From assembly GCF_013912375.1 (NCBI RefSeq), contig NZ_JACETV010000002.1, forward strand, positions 1 through 64,000: DNA of 64,000 bases. The letters are read 5' to 3'. Below are positions 17,548 to 25,252 of this stretch, in pieces. The stretch is from Emticicia sp. BO119 (GTDB taxonomy: Bacteria; Bacteroidota; Bacteroidia; Cytophagales; Spirosomataceae). Each line of letters begins with the position of its first letter. Position 1 is the first letter of the stretch. Under the pieces are notes generated by a model. That model was not told the origin of the DNA and did not search any database. It saw nothing but the letters and a program-made list of their open reading frames with translations. The position numbers and the translations under genes were made by a program.

Positions 17548-18753
17548 TTATATCACCAAATCAGGATTATTCGGGCCAAAATGCTTCAACATCACAATCG
17601 GGTCGCAAGATGAATGATTGGTTATGGTTACACCTTCGACAGCAGCTTGCTCTGTAATAAAAAACTCATCATTCGTCAACTGTCCGTAACGGATTAATGA
17701 TGGGGTTTCAATATCCCAAACGCCCATTTTACCATGCCCCTGCATCATAATGATACCGTAAGCGGCACTATCTTTAATAGTTACTGTTTGCCCCGGAAGG
17801 ATAGTTAATTCTTTAGCCGAGAATGCTTCTGAACGGTAACAAACCCAGCTTTCGTTATAGCCTTCTGCTTCCATTTCGGCTACATCTTTTACTGGTCTTG
17901 GCGCCATGAAACGGGTCTCCAAAAGATTAGGATTTGTATTCAATTCCCAGTCAATTACACCCATCAATTGGTCATAATTACCAATCTGGTCTGGTGGTGT
18001 TCCATTCCACAATAATTCTTCCGGAATGATGGCTTCGTTTACCAAAGACTGGTACATGGCAAATACATCAGATGCTTTTTGTGGCTCGTAAGTACACATA
18101 CTGCCAGGCGCATGCAACATGCCCGGAGGAACGTCCCAACCCGTACCCGGAATCAATGGGAATGCCTGGGAGAACATGGTTATTTTGTTATCACCTTTGG
18201 TGAAATTCATCAGACATTCTTTGATTTGCTCTTTGGTTGTACCCGGTGCAATACCAAAAAATGTATATGGGAAATCTCCACCGTGGTTATTCAATTGTGG
18301 CGGAAAATAATAGGCTTCTGGTTTTCCTAATTGACCGATTTTCGCAGCTTCTTCGTCATTATGGTGAATATGGTGTGGCAATGGTCCCATATTGTCAAAA
18401 AACTTCGAATACATTGGCCAGCTTTTATATTCGTCCCAGAGGCGGCTTCCGATTATTTCTGCACCCAATTCATCTATCGCATCTTTGAGTAATACTCTTT
18501 CTCCTTCGTTTAAAACCACAAAGCTCAAACCTTCATTTTCTCCTGTTAGTGGACCGTTTTTGGCAGGTGTGGTTGATGACAGCCAACGCTCATCGATACC
18601 GCCACGCACGCCGCCTAATACGTAATAATCATCTGGATGTAATTTTATTCTTCGTCCGGGAACACAAAATGAACGAGGAACCCAAGTCGGAGCTAATCGT
18701 AAAATTCCTTTTCCTTGTTCTAATGCTTTTTGTGCTAAACTTAAATTTGACAT
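17548..18753 (-). CDS. Cupin, mannose-6-phosphate-isomerase-like
   Basis: A 401-residue two-cupin protein resembling class I phosphomannose isomerases. The metal-binding motif is HHIHHNDE, the following glutamate lies in KPEAYYF and the distal histidine in DVPPGMLHAPGS. It lacks a signal peptide, so it acts in the cytosol. The set is of the right type for an aldose-ketose isomerase or lyase acting on sugars, not necessarily phosphorylated ones. It is embedded in a catabolic operon with 35-base gaps on either side. The homologous family is poorly characterised, so 'isomerase' is an inference from the fold. Confidence 0.7.
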   Translation of the reverse strand: MSNLSLAQKALEQGKGILRLAPTWVPRSFCVPGRRIKLHPDDYYVLGGVRGGIDERWLSSTTPAKNGPLTGENEGLSFVVLNEGERVLLKDAIDELGAEIIGSRLWDEYKSWPMYSKFFDNMGPLPHHIHHNDEEAAKIGQLGKPEAYYFPPQLNNHGGDFPYTFFGIAPGTTKEQIKECLMNFTKGDNKITMFSQAFPLIPGTGWDVPPGMLHAPGSMCTYEPQKASDVFAMYQSLVNEAIIPEELLWNGTPPDQIGNYDQLMGVIDWELNTNPNLLETRFMAPRPVKDVAEMEAEGYNESWVCYRSEAFSAKELTILPGQTVTIKDSAAYGIIMMQGHGKMGVWDIETPSLIRYGQLTNDEFFITEQAAVEGVTITNHSSCDPIVMLKHFGPNNPDLVI

Positions 18754-18788
18754 AATATAATTCTTTGGGGTTGATTGTATTTTGATTT

Positions 18789-19847
18789 CTATATTTCTAA
18801 GGCATTTATTGCTAAGTCAAATGTACGGGTTTCGTAGGGGTACAGGAAGATTAATTCTTTATTGGCTCTTGCCTGTGCTTGTCCTATTGGTGGATTAGTG
18901 GCCGGTTCTATGCCTGTTACATACTCACCTTTACCCCAATGCTGCCAATTTATCAAATGTGGCAATTCGCTTTTGTTGAAATTGATTTCAACCTTTAAAC
19001 CTATTTTAGTATTGGAGAGTCCACAGGTACATTCACCTGAGTCGTTGGCTGTCGGGTCAATAAATACTACCTCTTCGCCAGTACCCAGATGGTCGTCAAT
19101 CGGAGCAGGGCATTTCTTGAAATCATTTCCTTCTCTGAAGATTCTGGCATTTTTAGATCCAAAACGTGGTTGCCATTGGCCTTTCCATAGAATTTCTGTT
19201 CCTTCATCAACCAGGGGATAACCAAAATTGAAGTGGTAAAGCAGCATCAATGGGGTAGGGGTATTGCCACGGTTAATCACCTCATCATGAATTCTGATGG
19301 TAGGTTCACCCAATCTCCCTGAAATGGTTCTGCGCAACTCTAAACTTGGTCCGAATACCTTGGTTTCTTTGATGATTCCGGTAATACTTATGTCCATTTT
19401 TCCTGCAACAGGATCAGGCTGAATGATTGACACGATTTCAGCAGGGGTATTGGAAATTTGTCCATGAACACCTCTTTCGCCAAATTCATCTTTTTCAGGA
19501 CCACCTACGTGCGATAGTCCGCAGGTAGTGAGTAAGCCGCCGCCAAATGTTCTAAGCCAGTCAATTCCTTTGTCTGACTGCGGTTGTGGAGCAGTGAACC
19601 CTCCATGACTCAACCATGCCAGACTATATTGGTTATAGAAGGCATCGGCTATGTCCATCCCTCTATCAAAAACAACTTTGTATCTTAAGCCAGTACCAGT
19701 ATTTATCCAGGCGATTCTGTTGCCGCGCCCTAATCCATTGTCTAAAATAGCTGTTTCGATACCACCAAGCTGAGCCGGATTTGATATTTTATTTTTCCAC
19801 CCTGGTTCTGTTGATAGAGACGCATCTACTTTTTGTTCATCATTCAT
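18789..19847 (-). CDS. DUF4432 aldose-1-epimerase-like protein
   Basis: A 352-residue protein of the galactose-mutarotase-like fold (DUF4432 group). ATG 19847 is preferred over an in-frame TTG ten codons upstream. Visible features are VVFDRGMDI near residue 60, a glycine-rich FGGGLLTTCGLSHVG, LLYHFNFGYPLV with the histidine expected in the active site, and a glutamate in VTGIEPATNP. Mutarotase-like proteins interconvert anomers or bind sugars. It is in the catabolic operon between DUF1080 and the cupin protein. No signal peptide is seen. Confidence 0.8.
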   Translation of the reverse strand: MNDEQKVDASLSTEPGWKNKISNPAQLGGIETAILDNGLGRGNRIAWINTGTGLRYKVVFDRGMDIADAFYNQYSLAWLSHGGFTAPQPQSDKGIDWLRTFGGGLLTTCGLSHVGGPEKDEFGERGVHGQISNTPAEIVSIIQPDPVAGKMDISITGIIKETKVFGPSLELRRTISGRLGEPTIRIHDEVINRGNTPTPLMLLYHFNFGYPLVDEGTEILWKGQWQPRFGSKNARIFREGNDFKKCPAPIDDHLGTGEEVVFIDPTANDSGECTCGLSNTKIGLKVEINFNKSELPHLINWQHWGKGEYVTGIEPATNPPIGQAQARANKELIFLYPYETRTFDLAINALEI

Positions 19848-19992
19848 ATTTCTGATACTTTCTTTGGTGCTTGTCAAGCATTACTCAACTATTTGAATGA
19901 TTGACTATTCTTGGTAGTTATAATTGTAGGTTTAAGATGTTTACCTGCCTGATACAAATGATTAGTGAAACTTTCTGTATTTTCTGGGCTAA
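19848..19992. other. 145-base gap within the operon
   Basis: AT-rich DNA between the DUF1080 stop and the DUF4432 start. No convincing promoter or terminator was recognised, so cotranscription is possible but a separate promoter cannot be excluded. Confidence 0.4.
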
Positions 19993-20766
19993 TTATAATT
20001 GTTTCAATCTTAAATTACGGTATTGCACTTTCATTGGTGGACCAACATGCACCTGAACACCCAAAAGCCCTTTTGATTTGCCATTTATTAAATCGTTGTC
20101 TGTTACATCGCTCATCAGGATACCGTTGATATAGTGTTGTAAACGATTACCTTTAATAATCAGATGAAAAGTATTCCAGTCTTCACTTTTGATTTTTGTT
20201 TTTAAAGCCTCATTTTCACCTAAACTTCCAATAACTTTTCGTTCTGTCCAGGCATTTCTTTGTACTTTAGCTCTTACATCTTCAGGCTTCCAAGTACCAC
20301 TCTGTGGATTGATACTGGCAATCTCCCCACGGTAAGCCAGAGTTGTGCGTCCTCGTTCTTCGTAATTCTGGCCTGTATAACGATTTGCTCCGTCTATATC
20401 AGCCTGATATCCTCTTAATGCGTAAGGTATATCAGGCAATTTTTCACTGCGATAATTAATCCCGGAGTTTCCTTTTTCAGTTATATTAAATTCTCCTTTT
20501 AATTCAAAATCGGCAGGTTCTCCGCCTTTCCATGTGATAAATGAATTGGTTTTAAGCAGGGTTTCGGGTGTAATTTCTCCTACTAAATTACCATTTTCTA
20601 CTCGCCAGTATTTAGTATCTCCTTCCCAGCCATTTAATGTTTTTCCATCGAAAATAGACTTGAAACCTTTTTCACTGTTACCTGAATTTGATACCTTGCA
20701 ACCTGTTAGCAAGATAATGAAAAGTAAAATTACTTGGCTAAGTTTTGAAATTTTTTTTGTTTTCAT
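19993..20766 (-). CDS. DUF1080 (3-keto-disaccharide hydrolase-like) lipoprotein
   Basis: A 257-residue lipoprotein from ATG 20766 (MKTKKISKLSQ). The longer frame to 20892 runs through a strong hairpin and the preceding gene, so it is rejected. The lipobox is LLTGC. The domain is a concanavalin-like beta sandwich, with FKSIFDGKTLNGWEGD at the start and a GNSGINYRSE strand, both hallmarks of DUF1080. Members of this family have been linked to cleavage of 3-keto-glycosides. Its neighbour upstream is a periplasmic heme dehydrogenase, which could make the keto group, so the two may work in sequence outside the inner membrane. Confidence 0.85.
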   Translation of the reverse strand: MKTKKISKLSQVILLFIILLTGCKVSNSGNSEKGFKSIFDGKTLNGWEGDTKYWRVENGNLVGEITPETLLKTNSFITWKGGEPADFELKGEFNITEKGNSGINYRSEKLPDIPYALRGYQADIDGANRYTGQNYEERGRTTLAYRGEIASINPQSGTWKPEDVRAKVQRNAWTERKVIGSLGENEALKTKIKSEDWNTFHLIIKGNRLQHYINGILMSDVTDNDLINGKSKGLLGVQVHVGPPMKVQYRNLRLKQL

Positions 20767-20790
20767 TGTATTATTTTGTTTTTCAGGAAA

Positions 20791-20836
20791 GTTTAGAGCG
20801 TGACACACGCGTTTATCTGTGTGCCACGCTCTAAAC
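20791..20836. repeat. 18-bp stem hairpin between dehydrogenase and DUF1080
   Basis: GTTTAGAGCGTGACACAC and GTGTGCCACGCTCTAAAC pair over 18 bases with one mismatch and a short loop. It lies in the 79-base gap between two genes transcribed in the same direction. No T tract follows on the minus strand, so it is more likely an mRNA-processing/stability hairpin or a small palindromic repeat than a terminator. Confidence 0.6.
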
Positions 20837-20845
20837 CCTAAATCG

Positions 20846-23539
20846 TTATTTTTGTGACTCAGCTTTCGCTGTAAACATTGGATTGTTTGCATTGCCTCCT
20901 GACATCAGGTAAGCCATCAGGTCTTTAAACTCTTCTTCATTCAGGCTATTAATCAGTCCCTGAAACATGATTGAAACATTAGAAGGCTTTTTAGAAGTCA
21001 CATTCTTTTTCAATACTTTTTCAAGGGTTTCAGGCGAATAAGGATTCTGTGAAACATAATAAGCAGTTTTATCTTCATTCACAAGACGACCTACAATTGA
21101 GCCCCCATTTTTCAAACTGAACTGAGTAGCTGCGTATTGGTCTGATACCGCTTTGTTAGGGTCAACAATAGCTTCCAGCATATCTTTTGCTGAAAACCTG
21201 GTGCCTAATTGCGTTAAGTCAGGTCCGGTTGCCCCCCCTTCGCCTTTCATGGTGTGGCAGGCTTTACAAGTGGTAGCTGCAAACATGGCTTTCCCCTGTT
21301 CAAAGTTACGTCCGGTCAGACCATTTTCTATTAATGGAAGTCCGGTTCTTAAATTCCAGAAACGACCTGGCCCTTTCGGAGTCGCTGCTGTAATTAAATC
21401 GTTGCCCGATTTGCTTAACATTTCTGCCCCTGAGAGTTTATCGAAATAATCTTTCTTAGTATCAGGCACGTTTTTCAGGGCTAATTTACGAGACCTGTCG
21501 ATGAATCCTACATAACTACGGCCACCTTTGTAATTGAAAGCATCACTAAACCATTTAAAGTAAGTTTCCTGCTCTTCTGGTGTCCAGCCTGTTTTTGCCA
21601 TCGTGAGTACATTAGCGTAATAAGTATGCTGGGCAGGCGGAACCTTAGCCAACATGGCCGCAATGTCGCCTCCATATTGTGAGCTTCTCAGAATCAAATC
21701 GCTTGAAGCAGTTGCTGTTTCCTGCATAAGGGCATTAGTGCCTGGTTCGTCTTTAATGGTCATCAATGCCAATGTTTTCTTGATAGCACTTGGCTCATCT
21801 AAGTAGTGCAAAAGTTTACTCAATGAACGATTTAATTGTGCCGAATTGGCTGGATAAAGCGGGCTTAGATAAGCCACAATTTTTGGTTTGATTGTAGCAT
21901 CTGGTTGCCCCATTCGTAAAAACGCCAGCTCAAAAGCACGATACACATCTAACTGTTGCGCCTCGTTCAAAGCTTTTATATTAATTCCTAATAAGGCATT
22001 CAGAATTTCACTTTGTTTATCGTTTTTACCCATACGGATCAATGAGATAAGGGCTTGTGTTGAAGCAACAGGGTCTTTTTCTTTAAGGGCTAACTCCTGC
22101 CACTCGCCTACCGGTTGATGCTCTATAGCTAAACGGGCAGCGTAACGGATAAATCTATCAGGGTTTTTTAATTGAGGCCATGCTGTAGCTACCGCATCTT
22201 TATTTGGCCCTCCTACATGAAATTTCTCTAAGTTTCGTCTTAAAGAGTTGGCCGCATTGATAGGAGCAGCAGCAACTGGAGCAGTACTTTCTGTACCTGT
22301 ATAATAAACACGGTATAAATCAGACTCTAATCTGCGTCCACCTGCAAGAAAATATAAGGCACCGTCAGGGCCAATTGCCCCGTCGGTCAATGGTAATGGC
22401 AGACCTGATAAAAACTCTTCCCTGGTACCTGTAAAAGAGGAGCCTGAAGGTTTCAGATTAATGGCGTGCATAATGCCGAAGCTCCAGTCGAAAGCTAATA
22501 AAGTGTTTTTATATCTGGCAGGGAATTTGGCGTCTTTTAAATGTAGTAAATTGGTTGGTGAACCTTGACCGATATTTACTACCGGAGGTAGATTGTCTGC
22601 AAAAGTCGGCGACCATTTGCTGTTTCCGGTTCTCCAGCCAAACTCACTGGCACTGGTAGCGTGGCAGATACGGGTTGGCCGATACCAAGGCAAGCCAAAA
22701 TCCCATTCCATGTCTGCATCATACACAAACAAATCCCCGTTTGCATCAAAGGCCATATCAAAAGCATTACGGTAACCAGCACTTACTAATTCCCAGTTTT
22801 TGCCTTCAGGGTCAGTATGGGCAATCCACCCACCGGGTGCCATGCGGTCGTTGGCGTGCCCACGTGGGTCTTTTATTAATGGGAATAAATTGTCTTCTTT
22901 CCAGTTTGATGGCAAACGATATGAGTCCATCGGAGGTACATCAGTATGATTTCCTGATATAACATATAATGATTGTTTATCAGGCGAATAGATAACGCTG
23001 TGAGGGCCATGTTCACCATCACCATTCATTTCTTTCAGCAGTGTGATTTTGTCAAACTGATCGTCGTTGTTAGTATCTTGCAAGCGGTAAAGGCCACTTT
23101 TTCTTGGGAATATCCTGTTATTCTTACTATTGTTAATCATTACATACAAGCTATTAAAAGCATATAATAGCCCATGTGCGTAACCCATACCAGTGGTATC
23201 AATATTCGGGCTTATACCAATCTGAAGTTTTTCAACTTCAACCTTATTGGCTGAACTAATGGCAGGGATTTTCAGTCGATATAGTTTCCCGTATTGGTCA
23301 GAGGCAATCATCCGGCCTTTGTCGTCAAAAGTCATGGAGACCCACGAACCCTGGTTATTTTCTGAAGGGCTGTAGAGGTGCTGTGCTGAAAATCCTTCTG
23401 AGAGCTTTAATTTTTTAATTTTCGGATCATCATTGTTTGATGCAGGTGGTGGCGTATTCCTTAGCATCGTAAAAGACGCTGCGGAGACTAAAGCCAGTAA
23501 GCCGACAGAAAGTTGGAGTGTTCGTTGATTGGATAACAT
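20846..23539 (-). CDS. Periplasmic beta-propeller dehydrogenase with HEAT-like and cytochrome c domains
   Basis: An exported protein of 897 residues. After an N-terminal membrane anchor or signal (about 8-25) comes a propeller of the membrane-bound sugar-dehydrogenase type (about 40-420; APGGWIAHTDPEGKNW, VYDADMEWDFGLPWYR, LPLPLTDGAIGPDGALYF). A helical HEAT-like region follows (about 430-650), then a cytochrome c domain with CKACH at 758-762 and a candidate methionine ligand near 858. Proteins of this layout (PVC-type heme-binding) are thought to pass electrons from an oxidised substrate to the respiratory chain. Next to DUF1080 and Gfo/Idh/MocA genes, sugar oxidation is the obvious guess. 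The substrate is not known. Confidence 0.85.
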   Translation of the reverse strand: MLSNQRTLQLSVGLLALVSAASFTMLRNTPPPASNNDDPKIKKLKLSEGFSAQHLYSPSENNQGSWVSMTFDDKGRMIASDQYGKLYRLKIPAISSANKVEVEKLQIGISPNIDTTGMGYAHGLLYAFNSLYVMINNSKNNRIFPRKSGLYRLQDTNNDDQFDKITLLKEMNGDGEHGPHSVIYSPDKQSLYVISGNHTDVPPMDSYRLPSNWKEDNLFPLIKDPRGHANDRMAPGGWIAHTDPEGKNWELVSAGYRNAFDMAFDANGDLFVYDADMEWDFGLPWYRPTRICHATSASEFGWRTGNSKWSPTFADNLPPVVNIGQGSPTNLLHLKDAKFPARYKNTLLAFDWSFGIMHAINLKPSGSSFTGTREEFLSGLPLPLTDGAIGPDGALYFLAGGRRLESDLYRVYYTGTESTAPVAAAPINAANSLRRNLEKFHVGGPNKDAVATAWPQLKNPDRFIRYAARLAIEHQPVGEWQELALKEKDPVASTQALISLIRMGKNDKQSEILNALLGINIKALNEAQQLDVYRAFELAFLRMGQPDATIKPKIVAYLSPLYPANSAQLNRSLSKLLHYLDEPSAIKKTLALMTIKDEPGTNALMQETATASSDLILRSSQYGGDIAAMLAKVPPAQHTYYANVLTMAKTGWTPEEQETYFKWFSDAFNYKGGRSYVGFIDRSRKLALKNVPDTKKDYFDKLSGAEMLSKSGNDLITAATPKGPGRFWNLRTGLPLIENGLTGRNFEQGKAMFAATTCKACHTMKGEGGATGPDLTQLGTRFSAKDMLEAIVDPNKAVSDQYAATQFSLKNGGSIVGRLVNEDKTAYYVSQNPYSPETLEKVLKKNVTSKKPSNVSIMFQGLINSLNEEEFKDLMAYLMSGGNANNPMFTAKAESQK

Positions 23540-23578
23540 GATTGTAATAAGTTAAGGCGTAAATAGAGGATTGTATAG

Positions 23579-23713
23579 ACACTGCATAAATGTAGAAATA
23601 ATTAATAAAAGATAAAATATGAGGTATTAATGATGCTTAAATAGATATTTAAGTTAATGCTTAATACCCCTATTTTCCCTAAATTACATATTTATTTTTT
23701 ACTTATGCAGTGT
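23579..23713. repeat. MITE-like palindromic insert with 11-bp terminal inverted repeats
   Basis: ACACTGCATAA (23579-23589) is exactly complementary to TTATGCAGTGT (23703-23713), enclosing 113 bases. Inside is a second nested palindrome: GGTATTAA (23623-23630) with TTAATACC (23661-23668), and CTTAAAT (23636-23642) with ATTTAAG (23647-23653). It fills most of the gap between susD and the dehydrogenase gene. It may be a miniature non-coding element or an attenuating hairpin that lowers expression after susCD. No clear target duplication is seen. Confidence 0.5.
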
Positions 23714-23723
23714 TTAAATTAAA

Positions 23724-25229
23724 TCAAAAATAAGGCGATAATGCTGCTTCGTCAGCAGGTAAACCATATAGTAAACTGATATTAGAAAAAGCATGGCTAC
23801 GGACTGTGGCACCTTCAGGGTAATAATATTCTACCGGATTGGCTTTAACTCTTTGCCCATAGGCAGTAATTACCTCAACGGCTGTGCCTGTGCGTACCAA
23901 ATCAAACCAACGTTTGTTTTCAAATGCCAGCTCACTTCTGCGATCCTGATAAATCTGCTTTCTTAAATCTGCCTGCGCTGTCATGGTAGCTTCCGGTAAC
24001 CCTGCACGCGTACGTACCTGATTAAGATAAGTTAATGCTTCTGCTCCTTTTCCTTGCTCCATTAATGCTTCTGCTAAGAATAAAAGAGCCTCCGCATAAC
24101 GATAAATCGGGAAATTATTACCTGTATTACCATGCAATGAGTGTGTTTTTGCAAATTTTTTGTTGTAAGGGAAAACCTTATTTGCTCGCAGACTTCCGCT
24201 TATCGTTACGTAACCAATGGTGGCATCTTTTCGCTTGTCACCAGCTTCAAAAGCATTAATTAAATCAGGAGTTGGAGCTCCATTCCCTTCGCCTGTTAAT
24301 GGTTGAGGGTTTGATGTTCCGGTGATTGGCTTTAACTCTTCCGGACTCATCGGACGAGGCAGATAGTTATAAATGATAGCACCGTTATAGCCAGAAGCAC
24401 CTTCCTGAAACTGTACTTCAAACATAGATTCTATATTATTTTTGTTTCCTGTATTGGTAGAGAAAGCATCATTGAAATCTGGCATCAATTTATATTCGCC
24501 ACTTGCTACAATTTCTTTCAATAATTTTTCTGCTTCTGCCCAGTTCTTTCTTACCATATATACATTTGCCAGTAACATTCTTGCAGTACCTGACGTAACT
24601 CTTCCTGCTTCTTGTTTCGATTTTGGTAGAAGCCCTGTTATAGCGGCACTTGCATCTTTGATAATTTGTGCATAAACAGCTTCAACATCTGATAGCTCGA
24701 GCGTTGCTTCCTGGCGGTTTGTTACCGGCGTAAGGTGCAAAGGCACTTTACCAAAATAACGCACTAATTCAAAATAGGCATAGGCTCTTAAAAACTGTGC
24801 TTGTCCTTTCAGATTATTTTTAGAATCAGCATTAAACTCAACCTTATCAATGGCAGATAAGACCTGATTAGTACGTGCAATTATCTGATAGTCTAGACGA
24901 TATTGATTCAGAACATGAGTGTTTGAAGTAACACCATTAGCTGTTGGTACAGCAAAATCTGCAATATCTTCCTGTTGCTCAGTAGCACCAAAAAGGATAT
25001 TTCTGAAATAATAAGCATTATCTGAGTGCATTTCTCCTAATAGCCATGCACGGTCGTTGACAATCGGGCGTAAAGGTACATAGGATGCATTTACTGCTTG
25101 TTGAAAATCAGCTTCTTTAGTAAAGAATATGGCGGTACTAAGATTCGTTTCTGGGACAACCGTCAAAAAGTCTTTGCAGCCCGTTAACCCCAAAAACATA
25201 AACAAGGTTATTATTGATATCTTTTTCAT
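23724..25229 (-). CDS. SusD/RagB-family outer-membrane lipoprotein
   Basis: A 501-residue glycan-binding lipoprotein with lipobox LTGC at residues 15-18. The SusD N-terminal TPR segment (AQFLRAYAYFELVRYFGKVP) and the C-terminal RagB/SusD domain (FPIYRYAEALLFLAEAL, then FENKRWFDLVRTG) are intact. It forms the lid of the SusC channel encoded 23 bases upstream and delivers oligosaccharides for uptake across the outer membrane. Binding specificity cannot be inferred from sequence. Confidence 0.95.
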   Translation of the reverse strand: MKKISIITLFMFLGLTGCKDFLTVVPETNLSTAIFFTKEADFQQAVNASYVPLRPIVNDRAWLLGEMHSDNAYYFRNILFGATEQQEDIADFAVPTANGVTSNTHVLNQYRLDYQIIARTNQVLSAIDKVEFNADSKNNLKGQAQFLRAYAYFELVRYFGKVPLHLTPVTNRQEATLELSDVEAVYAQIIKDASAAITGLLPKSKQEAGRVTSGTARMLLANVYMVRKNWAEAEKLLKEIVASGEYKLMPDFNDAFSTNTGNKNNIESMFEVQFQEGASGYNGAIIYNYLPRPMSPEELKPITGTSNPQPLTGEGNGAPTPDLINAFEAGDKRKDATIGYVTISGSLRANKVFPYNKKFAKTHSLHGNTGNNFPIYRYAEALLFLAEALMEQGKGAEALTYLNQVRTRAGLPEATMTAQADLRKQIYQDRRSELAFENKRWFDLVRTGTAVEVITAYGQRVKANPVEYYYPEGATVRSHAFSNISLLYGLPADEAALSPYF

Positions 25230-25252
25230 TCTCTTAAGGATGTTTATGTTAA

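Noticed and set aside
20767-20892. N-terminal extension of the DUF1080 protein
   Set aside because: The extra 42 codons cross the end of the dehydrogenase gene and a strong hairpin. ATG 20766 gives a clear lipoprotein signal.
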